Source: Brevibacterium marinum
Lineage (GTDB): Bacteria > Actinomycetota > Actinomycetes > Actinomycetales > Brevibacteriaceae
Reading direction: 5' to 3'
NCBI RefSeq assembly: GCF_011927955.1
Contig: NZ_JAATJN010000001.1
Coordinates: 1,984,001-2,048,000, forward strand
Length of the DNA stretch: 64,000 bases
Shown one piece after another: positions 26,271 to 35,146 of this stretch. A program made the translations under genes and the position numbers. The notes under the pieces were generated by a model, which saw nothing but the letters and a program-made list of their open reading frames with translations, ran no database searches and was not told where the DNA came from. The stretch's first letter is position 1, and each line of letters starts with the position of its first letter.

Positions 26271-26744
26271 TCAGGCGGCGTCGATGCCCAGCGCCTTCCG
26301 GACGCGGGCAACATGACCGGTGGCCTTGACGTTGTACTGGGCGAGTTCGACTTTGCCTTCAGCATCGACGACGACGGTCGAACGGATGACTCCCTGGACG
26401 ACCTTGCCGTAGTTCTTCTTCTCTCCGAAGGCACCCCATTCTTCCATCATGGTCTTGTCCTCGTCGGAGAGCAGCTCGAAGTTCAGGCCCTCCTTCTCGA
26501 TGAACTTCTTCAGCTTCTCCGGCTTGTCGGGGGAGATGCCGAGAACGACGAGTCCGGCGGCAGAGAGCGCCGAGAGCGAGTCACGGAAGTCGCAGGCTTC
26601 GGTCGTGCAGCCCGGGGTCATCGCGGCCGGGTAGAAGTAGACGACGACCCGCTGACCCCTGAAGTCGCTGAGGCTCACGGACTTGTTGTCCTGATCGACC
26701 AAGGTGAAATCCGGGGCGGTGTCGCCGACTGACATACGGGGCAT
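26271..26744 (-). CDS. bcp: thioredoxin-dependent thiol peroxidase (Bcp/PrxQ)
   Basis: 157 residues of the bacterioferritin-comigratory-protein group. It reduces hydroperoxides through a peroxidatic cysteine in TPGCTTEACDFRD; the second cysteine five residues later is the usual resolving one. The PDFTLVDQD opening and the SDEDK region are typical. The common DTPGC context is AMTPGC here, a small variation. The ATG at 26744 has an AGAGGAGA ribosome site. It lies next to the BC-BCCP gene but ~115 bp separate them. Confidence 0.93.
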   Translation of the reverse strand: MPRMSVGDTAPDFTLVDQDNKSVSLSDFRGQRVVVYFYPAAMTPGCTTEACDFRDSLSALSAAGLVVLGISPDKPEKLKKFIEKEGLNFELLSDEDKTMMEEWGAFGEKKNYGKVVQGVIRSTVVVDAEGKVELAQYNVKATGHVARVRKALGIDAA

Positions 26745-26861
26745 TGTGTCTCCTCTGCTCAGGCTGATGCTTTTCGTCACCGACCACTCTAGCCCGAGCC
26801 GGTGACAGTTCGAGTTCGCGGTCGAGATCGGCCGGCTCCAGACCCGGACCAGCAGTCCGCC

Positions 26862-28604
26862 TCATCCCACGCGAGCCACGACCTCACCGACGGACAGGGT
26901 GTCGCCGACCTTGGCGACCCGGGTCAGCGTCCCGGAGGTGGAAGCCTGCACCCGGGTCTCCATCTTCATCGCCGAGAGTACGGCGATGTCGTCACCCTCG
27001 GCCACCTCGGCGCCGTCTTCGACCAGATAGTCGACGAGGTTGCCGGGCACGGGAGCCGTGACCGCACCGGATGCATTGCCGTCAGTCCCAGACGATCCGG
27101 AAACGTTGTCTCCCGACGCGTACCCACCGGCCCCAGCGGACCCAAGCGTCGCGAACAGAGAACTCGGCAGGCCGAGGGTCGTCAGCCGTCCGTCGATCTC
27201 GATCGTCATCCGCTGCATGTCGGCATCGCCAACCGGGGCCGGCCGGTCCTGAGCCTCCATACGGGGCAGCAGCTCCGACTCGATCCACTGTGTGTGGATG
27301 CCCAGCTTCTCGGCGGTGAACGCCGGGTCGGTCAGGATGTCGAGGGAGCAGGGCAGCACGGTGGCCGGGCCTTCGACCACCAGTTCCTTCGCCGCCGTCA
27401 CGGTTCGGGCGATCGCCGCGGCACGATCCGGTCCGTGGACGATGAGCTTCGCGAAGAGCGAGTCGAAGGCCGGCTGCACGGTGTCACCGGCGCGGACTCC
27501 GGCATCCCAGCGCACGCCGGGCCCGCCCGGGGCATTGAGGGTGTCGATGCGGCCGGGTGTCGGCAGGAAGCCGCGGCCGGGATCTTCGGCGTTGATGCGC
27601 AGCTCGATGGCATGCCCGTTCGGCTCCGGGGTCGAATCCAGTGACAGTCCCTGGCCGAAGGCGATGCGGAACTGCTCGGCGACGAGATCGACCCCGGACA
27701 CCGCCTCGGTGACAGGGTGCTCGACCTGCAGTCGGGTGTTGACCTCGAGGAACGTCATCGTGGAGTCGGCGGCGAGCAGGAACTCGACGGTTCCCGCGCC
27801 CCGGTAGTCCACCTCGGCGCAGATGGCCTCGGCCGAACGGTGGAGACGTTCGCGCTGCTCGGCGGACAACCCCGGGGCGGGAGCCTCCTCGACGAGTTTC
27901 TGATTGCGGCGCTGGGCCGAGCAGTCCCGGTCGCCGACGGCCACGACCCGGCCCTGACCGTCGCCGACGATCTGGACCTCCACGTGGCGCGGACGCTCGA
28001 GGTACTTCTCGACGAAGCACTCGGACCGACCGAATGCTTCCTCGGCCTCACGGATCGCGGACTCGAAGGCGCCGGAGACCTCGTCGAGGTCGTGGACGAT
28101 CTTCATGCCGCGACCGCCGCCGCCGTGGGCGGCCTTGATGATGATCGGCAGCCCGTGCTCTGCGGCGAAGGCCTCGACCTCGTTCGCGTCCTCCAGCGGC
28201 CGGTCGATGCCCGGTGCCAAGGGAGCACCGACCTTCTGCGCCAGTTGGCGGGCGGTGACCTTGTCACCGAGCGCCGTGATGGTGTCTGCCGTGGGTCCGA
28301 TCCAGTTGAGTCCCGCGTCCTCGACGGCTTTGGCGAAGTCGGCGTTCTCGGACAGGAATCCGTAGCCGGGGTGGACGGCATCGGCACCGGAGTCCTTGGC
28401 CGCTGAGATGATCGCATCGATACTGAGATAGGTCTCGGCCGCAGTCGTGCCGGGCAGCGCGAATGCTTCGTCGGCGAGCTGAGTGTGCATGGCCTCGATG
28501 TCCTGATCGGCGTAGACGGCTACAGACGTGTGCCCGTAATGGGAGCAGGCGCGGATGATGCGGACAGCGATTTCGCCGCGATTGGCGATGAGGATTCTCG
28601 ACAT
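26862..28604 (-). CDS. biotin carboxylase fused to biotin carboxyl carrier domain
   Basis: 580 residues. Residues 1-450 are a biotin carboxylase: MSRILIANRGEIAVRIIRAC, GYGFLSENADFA, the ATP-grasp loop AAHGGGGRGMKIV, and EVNTRLQVEHPVTE. After a Gly/Ser-rich linker, the last ~75 residues are a biotinyl domain with SAMKMET, where the lysine carries biotin. No carboxyltransferase subunit of the acyl-CoA type is nearby. Instead it follows pxpB-pxpC by 3 bp, and those are homologous to the carboxyltransferase part of urea carboxylase. It probably serves the 5-oxoproline operon. Confidence 0.93.
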   Translation of the reverse strand: MSRILIANRGEIAVRIIRACSHYGHTSVAVYADQDIEAMHTQLADEAFALPGTTAAETYLSIDAIISAAKDSGADAVHPGYGFLSENADFAKAVEDAGLNWIGPTADTITALGDKVTARQLAQKVGAPLAPGIDRPLEDANEVEAFAAEHGLPIIIKAAHGGGGRGMKIVHDLDEVSGAFESAIREAEEAFGRSECFVEKYLERPRHVEVQIVGDGQGRVVAVGDRDCSAQRRNQKLVEEAPAPGLSAEQRERLHRSAEAICAEVDYRGAGTVEFLLAADSTMTFLEVNTRLQVEHPVTEAVSGVDLVAEQFRIAFGQGLSLDSTPEPNGHAIELRINAEDPGRGFLPTPGRIDTLNAPGGPGVRWDAGVRAGDTVQPAFDSLFAKLIVHGPDRAAAIARTVTAAKELVVEGPATVLPCSLDILTDPAFTAEKLGIHTQWIESELLPRMEAQDRPAPVGDADMQRMTIEIDGRLTTLGLPSSLFATLGSAGAGGYASGDNVSGSSGTDGNASGAVTAPVPGNLVDYLVEDGAEVAEGDDIAVLSAMKMETRVQASTSGTLTRVAKVGDTLSVGEVVARVG

Positions 28605-28607
28605 GAT

Positions 28608-30278
28608 TCAGCTTTCGTTCTCCGGTGAGCGGTGCGTGTGGTCGTCGCTGCCGTCGTCCGCGGCGGCAGCGTCTGGAGCAGATTCCTCCGACGTGGTGAA
28701 GCGCAGCTTCACGCCGGGCGCCAGTTGAGCGGCGAGGTCTGTGTCGTCGACGCTGGCGATGATGGGATAGCCGCCGGTCAGCGGATGGTCGGGCCCGAAC
28801 AGTACGGGTTGGCCGTTCGGCGGGACCTGCAGCGCCCCGGTGACCGCGCCTTCGCTGGGCAGCTCGCCGGTGCGGGAGCGCTCGAGAGGGACTTCGCCTT
28901 CGAGCCGGAGACCGACCCTGTCGGATTCGTGCGTGACCGTCCACTCCTGGCTGAGCAGAGTCTTCACCCCCGCGACGGTGAACCAGTCCTCCCGTGGCCC
29001 CAGGGTCACCGTCATCGTCAGTGTCTCGCCCGGCAGCGGGAGGTGTCTCTCCTGTGACGCGTGCGGTCCGGGATCGACGAGGTGGGGGGCTGCTCGTCCG
29101 TCGCCGATGCCCACCGTCGTCCCGGGCTCCAACGCAGCCGGACCCAGGTGGGCGAGAGTGTCGCTCGACCGGCTCTCCAGTGCGGACTCGGCTTCGACGC
29201 CGCCGCGGAATGCCACGTAGCGGCGGATGCCGCGCTCGGCGGTCCCGAGTTCGAGTTCGTCTCCGTCCTCCAGGGCGAAGGGCTGGCCGAGGCGGGGGCG
29301 GTGGATCGTTCCGTCTGCGGAGGTCACTGTGATCGTCCCGTGTGCCCCGGTCACCGCGGCCACGCCTGTGCCCGTGATGGCCAGGAGCGTGCCGCCGCCG
29401 AAGCTTTCGAGGCCGGCCGCGGCTTCGGCATTGCCGACGATCCGGTTCGCCGATGTCAATGCGAAGCGGTCGGCGGTCCCGGCGTTCGAGACTCCCATCG
29501 AGGCGAAGCCGGGGCGCCCGAGGTCCTGGACGAGCAGCTGCAGGCCGGGCCGGAGAACCTCGACGGCGTGCGCAGCATTTGGCACTGCCGTTGAGTCTCC
29601 GTCGCCCGAAGCCGAGGTCTCCGCCGTCACGGACTCTCGCTCGGCTTCCCGGAATGTCACGATCGTTCCGGGCACGAACAGTGCCGGCGGGTCCCGCTCG
29701 AGGTCCCACAGTTGTGCGTCGGTGCGCCCGATGAGCTGCCAGCCGCCGGGGGAGGACCGGGGATAGACGCCGGTGAATTCTCCGGCCAGTGCCACGGCAC
29801 CCACGGGCACACGGGTTCGCGGCGATGAGCGCCGGGGCACGTCGAAGAGCGGATCGTCACCGGCCAGGTAGCCGAAGCCGGGGGCGAACCCGGCGAACGC
29901 GACCTGCCAGGTCGCGGCCCGGTGGCGGGCGATCACCTCGGCGGGGGAGACCGAGAGCAGCTCGGCCACCTCGGCGAGGTCCTCACCGTCGTAGTGGACG
30001 TCGATCGTGACTTCACGAGCGTCGTCGGATTCGGACGCAGTGTGGGAGAGACCGCGGATCGACTTCTCAAGCACCGTCGCCGAGGTTCTGGCCGGGTCGA
30101 AGTTGATGAGCACGGTTCGTGCTGCCGGGATGAGTTCGACGATGCCCGGCAGCGCGGCCGACTCGAGGGCGTGGTGCAGGTGCATCGTCGCGCTCAGGTC
30201 GGTGCATTCGACGAGCAGGTGGCGGCGAGAGGCCGTGTGGAAGGACAGGCCGGAGTTCGCAGGGGCAGCTGAGGTCAT
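28608..30278 (-). CDS. fused 5-oxoprolinase subunits PxpB-PxpC (KipI-KipA)
   Basis: 556 residues in one frame. The N-terminal ~220 residues are PxpB/KipI (carboxyltransferase domain subdomain 1): [10 protein letters not shown], then [17 protein letters not shown] and [35 protein letters not shown]. The C-terminal part is PxpC/Kip[37 protein letters not shown] and [18 protein letters not shown]. With PxpA these hydrolyse 5-oxoproline to glutamate at the cost of ATP. In B. subtilis they are separate genes; here they are fused. ATGA overlap with the DUF1445 gene. Confidence 0.93.
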   Translation of the reverse strand: MTSAAPANSGLSFHTASRRHLLVECTDLSATMHLHHALESAALPGIVELIPAARTVLINFDPARTSATVLEKSIRGLSHTASESDDAREVTIDVHYDGEDLAEVAELLSVSPAEVIARHRAATWQVAFAGFAPGFGYLAGDDPLFDVPRRSSPRTRVPVGAVALAGEFTGVYPRSSPGGWQLIGRTDAQLWDLERDPPALFVPGTIVTFREAERESVTAETSASGDGDSTAVPNAAHAVEVLRPGLQLLVQDLGRPGFASMGVSNAGTADRFALTSANRIVGNAEAAAGLESFGGGTLLAITGTGVAAVTGAHGTITVTSADGTIHRPRLGQPFALEDGDELELGTAERGIRRYVAFRGGVEAESALESRSSDTLAHLGPAALEPGTTVGIGDGRAAPHLVDPGPHASQERHLPLPGETLTMTVTLGPREDWFTVAGVKTLLSQEWTVTHESDRVGLRLEGEVPLERSRTGELPSEGAVTGALQVPPNGQPVLFGPDHPLTGGYPIIASVDDTDLAAQLAPGVKLRFTTSEESAPDAAAADDGSDDHTHRSPENES

Positions 30279-31072
30279 TGGCGAAAGGTGTCTTCCGGTT
30301 CGTCGGTGATGAACATCTTTCCCGGTGAGTGGGTGATCGCGAACGGGGGAGCCGAAGCCTGGACGGCAGCCTGCGGGGTGACACCACAGGCCCAGAACAC
30401 GGGGATGTCGCCGTCGGCGATGACCGGGGCATCGCCGAAGTCCGGGGAGTCGAGGTCGTCGATGCCGATCTGTGCAGGCTCGCCGATGTGGACCGGGGCG
30501 CCGTGGACGGCGGGGAAGCGGTCGGTGATGCGCACCGCCTCGGCGACTTGATGGGCGGGGATCGGACGCATCGAGACGACCAGGTCCCCACTGATCCTGC
30601 CCGCCGGGCGGCAGGCCGTCGATGTGCGATACATCGGCACATTGCGACCGGCCTCCTGGTGGCGGATCGGAATCCCGGCCTCGACGAGTCCGGATTCGAA
30701 GGTGAAGCTGCAGCCGATGAGGAAGGACACGAGGTCGGGGTGAGTCCGCCAGACCTCGGTGGCATCGGTGATCTCCTCCTGCAGAACACCGTTGTTCCAC
30801 ACCCGGTAGCCCGGGATGTCGGTGCGCAGATCGCTGCCCGGTGCCAGGATCGATTCGACCTGACCGGGTTCGAGGACATCGACGATCGGACATGGCTTCG
30901 GATTGCGCTGTGCGAACAGCAGCATGTCGAAGGCCCAGTCGGCGGGAACGGCGATGAGGTTCGCCTGGACCAGTCCGGGCGCCAGGCCCGAGGTGGGCTC
31001 GGCGGCACCGGCACGGATGCGCTCGCGGGCGACGGCGCCGGTCCCTGAGCGCCCAGTCCGGTCACGGTTCAT
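30275..31072 (-). CDS. putative hydro-lyase (DUF1445/YcsI family)
   Basis: 265 residues of the DUF1445 family (YcsI in B. subtilis): [23 protein letters not shown] at the start, then [30 protein letters not shown] and the C-terminal [15 protein letters not shown] and [12 protein letters not shown]. Proposed to be a hydro-lyase; its substrate has not been settled in general. The gene order with PxpABC is conserved and supports a role in 5-oxoproline or glutamate-cyclization metabolism. ATGA overlaps on both ends. Confidence 0.92.
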   Translation of the reverse strand: MNRDRTGRSGTGAVARERIRAGAAEPTSGLAPGLVQANLIAVPADWAFDMLLFAQRNPKPCPIVDVLEPGQVESILAPGSDLRTDIPGYRVWNNGVLQEEITDATEVWRTHPDLVSFLIGCSFTFESGLVEAGIPIRHQEAGRNVPMYRTSTACRPAGRISGDLVVSMRPIPAHQVAEAVRITDRFPAVHGAPVHIGEPAQIGIDDLDSPDFGDAPVIADGDIPVFWACGVTPQAAVQASAPPFAITHSPGKMFITDEPEDTFRQ

Positions 31073-31842
31073 CGGCTGGATCCGGCGAATGCCGCGATGT
31101 CGACATCCGAGGATTCGAGGAGCTCGCGGGCGGCGCGGGCCATGTCGATCGACCCCTGGGAGTCACCATGGAAGCAGATCGATTGGGCGTCGACGTCGAC
31201 GAGGCTGCCGTCGATGGCTTCGACCTGCCCGGTCTGGACGAGTCTGAGGACGCGCGCGGCCACGGCCTCGGGGTCATGCAGCACCGCATTGGGTTCGGTG
31301 CGTGAGACCAGGGAGCCGTCGGGGTTGTAGGAGCGGTCGGCGAAGGCTTCGGCCGCCACGGTCAGGCCCGCCTCGGCGGCGACACGATTGGCCACGCTGC
31401 CGGCCAGGCCGAGGAACACGAGGCTCTCATCGACGGCCTTGACCGCATCGACGACGACCTTCGCCTGAGCCTCGTCGCGAACGATAGCGTTGTACAGGCC
31501 GCCGTGGGGCTTGACGTAGGCGACCGATCCGCCGACCGCGGCCGTCAGACCCAGCAGCGCACCGATCTGGTATTCGACCTGCGCCTGCAGGGTCGCGGCG
31601 GGCACGTCCAAGGGGCGACGGCCGAAGCCCTCGTAGTCGTCGTAGCCGGGGTGGGCGCCGATGACGACGCCGCCCTTCTTCGCAGCCTCCAGAGTCGATC
31701 GGATCCCTTCAGGACTGCCCGCGTGGAACCCGCATGAGACGTTGGCGCTGGAGACCAGGCCCAGCATGGCCGAATCGTCGCTGACGATGCGGTCGGGAAC
31801 GTTTTCCCCGAGGTCCGAGTTGAGGTCGATGGTCGATGTCAT
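31069..31842 (-). CDS. pxpA: 5-oxoprolinase subunit PxpA (LamB/YcsF)
   Basis: 257 residues. Key family patterns: [10 protein letters not shown] at the start, [16 protein letters not shown] near residue 40, [27 protein letters not shown] and [18 protein letters not shown], ending with SICFHGDS. It is the catalytic partner for opening 5-oxoproline. The ATG at 31842 is chosen over one at 31848 because GGAGG then has a 6-nt spacing. Sits directly after the transporter gene. Confidence 0.95.
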   Translation of the reverse strand: MTSTIDLNSDLGENVPDRIVSDDSAMLGLVSSANVSCGFHAGSPEGIRSTLEAAKKGGVVIGAHPGYDDYEGFGRRPLDVPAATLQAQVEYQIGALLGLTAAVGGSVAYVKPHGGLYNAIVRDEAQAKVVVDAVKAVDESLVFLGLAGSVANRVAAEAGLTVAAEAFADRSYNPDGSLVSRTEPNAVLHDPEAVAARVLRLVQTGQVEAIDGSLVDVDAQSICFHGDSQGSIDMARAARELLESSDVDIAAFAGSSR

Positions 31843-31844
31843 TG

Positions 31845-33095
31845 TCATCCTCCGATTCCGATCATTGCGAAGATTGGGCCGATCGACTGAACGGCCGTGT
31901 ACCACATCACCAGTGTTGCCGCGGTGCCGATGATCAGCAACCACTTGGGGTACGAGTCAGTGCGCAGCAGGCGCGGTCGGAACCACCCGATGTACATGAA
32001 GATGGTCAGGCCGATGGGCAGGATCAGGCCGTTGAATCCGCCGACGAAGACGAGCAGGGTCGCTGGAGCTGTGCCGATGCTCAGGTAGACGATGAGCGAC
32101 ACGGCGATGAAGGCGACCGTGGCCAGCTGCAGCGGCCACCCCTTCTCGAGGCGGGTGGAGAACGCGGAGAGGAACGTCGCCGAGGTGTAGGCCGCACCGA
32201 TCACCGAGCTCAGTGCCGCGGCCCAGAAGATGGCACCGAAGATGCGCATGCCGGCGTCGCCGAGGACGGCAGCGAAGGCCTGTCCGGCTGGGTTGGCGAC
32301 CTCACCGCTGAGGTCAATGGCAACCCCCGAGGCGACGACGCCGAGGATGGCCAGCAACAGGATGTAGCGCATGACGCCGGTGACGAGGATGCCCGAGAGT
32401 GCCGAGCGCATGACGGAGGGCGTGTTCTCCGGTCCGGTCTTGCCCGAGTCGAGGTAGCGGTGAGCGCCCGAGTAGGTGATGTAGCCGCCCACGCTGCCTC
32501 CGACGATGGTCGTCACGGTGGCGAAGTTGACCGTATCGGGAAGGAAGCTCTGTCGGATCGCCTCGCCGACCGGTGGCTCGGAGACGACCGCGACGATGAC
32601 GGTGAGGATGATCATGCCGAGGCCGAGGACCATGACGACGGTGTCGACGACCCTGCCCGCGCGTTTGAACAGGAAGATGCCGATGGCCAGCACACCGGTG
32701 ACCAGTCCGCCGAGCTTCGGGTCGACGCCGAGGAGGGCGTTGAGTCCCAGTCCGCCGCCGGCGATGTTGCCGATGTTGAAGGCGAGGCCGCCGATGACGA
32801 TGAGGACGGACAGGAGGATGCCCGTCCCCGGAACTGCGCTGGAGGCCAGCTGGGCCGCGCGCTTGCCCGAGGACGTGATCATGCGCCAGACGTTGAGCTG
32901 GATGGCGATGTCGATGAGGATCGAGACGAAGATGGCGAAGGCGAAGGCCGCGCCCATCTGCGCGGTGAACGTCGCCGTCTGCGTGATGAATCCGGGGCCG
33001 ATCGCCGAGGTGGCCATGAGGAAGATGGCGCCGAGGATCGCGCTGCGACTGACTTTCCCCGGTGGTTTCGTGTCTTGGTCTTGCGGCTGTGACAT
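31845..33095 (-). CDS. NRAMP-fold transporter without metal-site motifs (YcsG-like)
   Basis: 416 residues, 11 membrane helices, of the NRAMP family by overall pattern. The classic TM1 metal motif DPGN is replaced by IGPGFITQ, and the TM6 MPH motif is absent ([16 protein letters not shown]). The B. subtilis counterpart YcsG sits in the same gene order beside PxpA. It is therefore more likely to import 5-oxoproline or a related organic acid than Mn2+ or Fe2+; that is an inference from motif loss and context. Confidence 0.9.
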   Translation of the reverse strand: MSQPQDQDTKPPGKVSRSAILGAIFLMATSAIGPGFITQTATFTAQMGAAFAFAIFVSILIDIAIQLNVWRMITSSGKRAAQLASSAVPGTGILLSVLIVIGGLAFNIGNIAGGGLGLNALLGVDPKLGGLVTGVLAIGIFLFKRAGRVVDTVVMVLGLGMIILTVIVAVVSEPPVGEAIRQSFLPDTVNFATVTTIVGGSVGGYITYSGAHRYLDSGKTGPENTPSVMRSALSGILVTGVMRYILLLAILGVVASGVAIDLSGEVANPAGQAFAAVLGDAGMRIFGAIFWAAALSSVIGAAYTSATFLSAFSTRLEKGWPLQLATVAFIAVSLIVYLSIGTAPATLLVFVGGFNGLILPIGLTIFMYIGWFRPRLLRTDSYPKWLLIIGTAATLVMWYTAVQSIGPIFAMIGIGG

Positions 33096-33204
33096 GGGGT
33101 CTCCAAGTTGCCTGGTATCTGGTCAGCTTCCCACCGTGATGTCGGAACAGCCACTGTGGTGGTCCGGATCACTCATCGTGAAACGTTAGACAATCTAGCA
33201 TGGA

Positions 33205-33215
33205 TTGTTCAACAA
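33205..33215. promoter_or_regulatory. FadR/GntR operator matching TNGTNNNACNA
   Basis: TTGTT-C-AACAA is a perfect 11-bp palindrome that fits the FCD/GntR consensus TNGTNNNACNA exactly. It lies between the transporter start (33095) and the gntR start (33299). An additional ACAATC...GATTGT pair at 33190-33208 overlaps it. Confidence 0.75.
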
Positions 33216-33298
33216 GAATAGACCTGGGTCACTTTTCGGTACACGAGCTGTTCACGTGTGTGTGAGCCATCTATTGCGCCGATCACTAGGATGGAACC

Positions 33299-33937
33299 GT
33301 GAATCACGAATCGTCCCTGGTCAATCAGCTCACCGACCGTCTCATCGCCGGTGAGCTTCGTCCCGGTGCCCGTTTGTCGGAAGCCGCGCTGGCGAAGGAG
33401 TTCGACGTCTCTCGGAACACGCTGCGTGAGGCGTTCCGCGTGTTGGGGGAGCAGGGGCTGGTCAACCACATCCCGCACCGCGGGGTGTCGGTGGCGTCGC
33501 CGAATACCTCTGATGTCATCGACATCTATCGGGTGCGCCGCCACATCGAATGCTCGGTGCTGGCGAACGCTCCGCTGAACCATCCGGCTGCCGAGCAGAT
33601 GCGCAGGGCGGTCGAGACCGCGCACACCGCCGCAGCTGCCGATGACTGGCTGCAGGTGGGGACGCTGAACATGGCCTTCCACAATGCCGTGGTCTCCCTC
33701 TCCGACAGTTCACGACTGATGCGGTCGTTCGGCAATGTCCTCGCCGAGCTCCGGCTGGCCTTCCTCAAGGTCGAGGTCCTCGACTTCCTCCACGCCCCGT
33801 TCGTCGACCGCAATCAGGAGGTTCTCGACACCTACCTCGGCGACAGCCCCGGGGCCGCGGCTGCGAAACTCGGCGCCTACCTCGGCGACTCCGAGCGTCA
33901 GGTCCTCGGCGCGTACGCCCGCGCCGGCGAGGACTGA
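33299..33937 (+). CDS. GntR family regulator (FCD subfamily)
   Basis: 212 residues. The GntR helix-turn-helix is LTDRLIAGELRPGARLSEAALAKEFDVSRNTLREAFRVLGEQGLV, and the C-terminal FCD ligand domain includes DIYRVRRHIE and NMAFHNAVVSLSDS. The GTG start is preceded by AGGATGG. It probably represses the divergent 5-oxoproline operon through the palindrome at 33205 and releases on the operon's substrate, the same role as KipR in B. subtilis though from another family. Confidence 0.93.
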   Translation: MNHESSLVNQLTDRLIAGELRPGARLSEAALAKEFDVSRNTLREAFRVLGEQGLVNHIPHRGVSVASPNTSDVIDIYRVRRHIECSVLANAPLNHPAAEQMRRAVETAHTAAAADDWLQVGTLNMAFHNAVVSLSDSSRLMRSFGNVLAELRLAFLKVEVLDFLHAPFVDRNQEVLDTYLGDSPGAAAAKLGAYLGDSERQVLGAYARAGED

Positions 33938-33969
33938 GCGGACCGGTTCGGATCCGTGGGTGAATGAAG

Positions 33970-34007
33970 AGAACCGCCACCCGGATCATCCGAATGGCGG
34001 TTCTTTT
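33970..34007. terminator. rho-independent terminator after gntR
   Basis: AGAACCGCCA (33970-33979) pairs with TGGCGGTTCT (33995-34004), the loop has an inner CGGAT/ATCCG, and TTTT follows. It ends gntR. The tRNA-Lys gene converges from the other side, so it may act in both directions. Confidence 0.85.
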
Positions 34008-34014
34008 CCAACTG

Positions 34015-34087
34015 TGCACCCCCCGGGACTTGAACCCGGAACCCACTGATTAAGAGTCAGTTGCTCTACCAATTGAGCTAGAGGTGC
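34015..34087 (-). tRNA. tRNA-Lys (CUU)
   Basis: 73 nt on the minus strand. Acceptor GCACCTC pairs with GGGGTGC (one G-U pair), discriminator A; the D arm is GCTC AATTGGTA GAGC; the anticodon stem ACTGA/TCAGT holds CTCTTAA with anticodon CTT; the T loop is TTCAAGT. CCA is not encoded. Confidence 0.97.
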
Positions 34088-34197
34088 GTGCCGCGCATCC
34101 TGCGCAACGAGAGTCAATATTACTCAGGTTCACAGCGTTCATGCAAACCGAGAGCGCATCTTCCGAAGTTCTGTGACGAACGTCGCAAGTTCCCAGG

Positions 34198-34412
34198 TCA
34201 GAGGTGCATCACGGACGTCGACTGCTCCGCCGGATCGGTGATGGCATGGACGTCCCGCTCACGCAGGAGCACATATGCCTGGACCCTCAAGCTCCACCTC
34301 GGCGAGGCCCTCAAGGTCGTAGAGGACGGTGTCGCCGAGGCCCCGCCTCCTCACCCGGATCGAGGAGGATTCGGTCGTGCAGCATGCGGATGGGCAGTGC
34401 GGATTCAGCCAC
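34198..34412 (-). pseudogene. degraded actinobacterial GroES-like co-chaperonin gene
   Basis: A GTG overlapping the DUF3618 stop begins a frame reading VAESALPIRMLHDRILLDPG, the N-terminus of the second GroES type found in actinobacteria. A shift then gives LGDTVLYDLEGLAEVELEG, and after a further single-base shift QAYVLLRERDVHAITDPA runs to a stop. About 80 nt of the middle (the mobile-loop/barrel part) is missing compared with the usual ~95-100 residues. Two frameshifts plus a deletion make it a pseudogene. Its place next to a DUF3618 gene fits that family's usual neighbourhood. Confidence 0.75.
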
Positions 34413-34695
34413 GCTTGCCGCGGCCGGAGAGGCCGACGATCAGCGCGGCCACGCCGAGGACGGAGCCGACGCCTAGGGCGATCGCCTCGGGCTTGACCGA
34501 GCCGCTCTCTTCCTCGATGACGGTCGACTTCGCGCGGTTGACGGCACGAGTCGCAAGGACCTTCGGGTGGACGCGACCGACGAGTTCATCGATGTTGTCG
34601 GCGATGCGCTCTTCGCGCAGTCGAATCGATTCTGCCAGCTGTGAAGGTGTCGCTGAGTCGACGGTCACATCTGAGGTGTAGACATTGTCAGTCAT
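34405..34695 (-). CDS. DUF3618 domain-containing protein
   Basis: 96 residues. The DUF3618 segment is LAESIRLREERIADNIDELVGRVHPKVLATRAV, then a single C-terminal membrane helix (AIALGVGSVLGVAALIVGLSG) and a basic tail GRGKRG. Small membrane-anchored actinobacterial protein of unknown job. The ATG at 34695 is chosen; GGAGGA lies ~11 nt upstream. Its stop overlaps the GTG of the groES-like pseudogene. Confidence 0.85.
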   Translation of the reverse strand: MTDNVYTSDVTVDSATPSQLAESIRLREERIADNIDELVGRVHPKVLATRAVNRAKSTVIEEESGSVKPEAIALGVGSVLGVAALIVGLSGRGKRG

Positions 34696-34788
34696 CGGGG
34701 CATGTCCTCCGGGTCGAGAATACATTCATGCACGTGACGGGGTGCCACGGTGCCTCGTGTCAAGCTTAACCGCTTGTTTCTCTCAGTG

Positions 34789-35136
34789 TCAGATATTGAC
34801 TGCGGAGAGCCGGAAAGTCACGACGTCGACCTGCGCGTCCTCGGGCATTCCCGGGTAGCGGTCTCGCAGGTTCGAGACATAGCCGAGCAGGCCGGAGTCC
34901 GTCTTCAGCCGCAGAGTCTGCGCTGTCAGTTCGCTCAGCCGATGGGTTTCGACCGACGTGATGTCGACGGGAAGCGTGGTGCGGTCGGCGTGTTCGAAAT
35001 AGGCCAAAGCGGTACCGGTCGTGTGGGATTCGTTCCACCGCACGGTCAGAGTCTTCCTCGCCGAGGCGACCGCGTCGAAATACCGTTCGTGGAACCTCAG
35101 GAGGCGCTGGGCTGCGGTATCCGCGACGCGAGACAG
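34789..35136 (-). CDS. hypothetical protein, start codon unclear
   Basis: An open frame of protein-like composition (RLLRFHERYFDAVASARK, HADRTTLPVDITSVETHRL, ending VVTFRLSAVNI). Between the end of the upstream gene and residue ~30 there is no ATG, GTG or TTG; a CTG at 35136 is the first possible start and is used here. The frame lies +1 to the serine-rich protein gene, whose stop is 10 bp upstream. It may use CTG, be made by frameshifting, or be a remnant. No family recognised. Confidence 0.4.
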   Translation of the reverse strand: MSRVADTAAQRLLRFHERYFDAVASARKTLTVRWNESHTTGTALAYFEHADRTTLPVDITSVETHRLSELTAQTLRLKTDSGLLGYVSNLRDRYPGMPEDAQVDVVTFRLSAVNI

Positions 35137-35146
35137 TGACGCGGAC

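Noticed and set aside
31836..33092. 418-codon plus-strand ORF, Asp/His-rich
   Set aside because: Antisense of the transporter gene; no recognisable domain.
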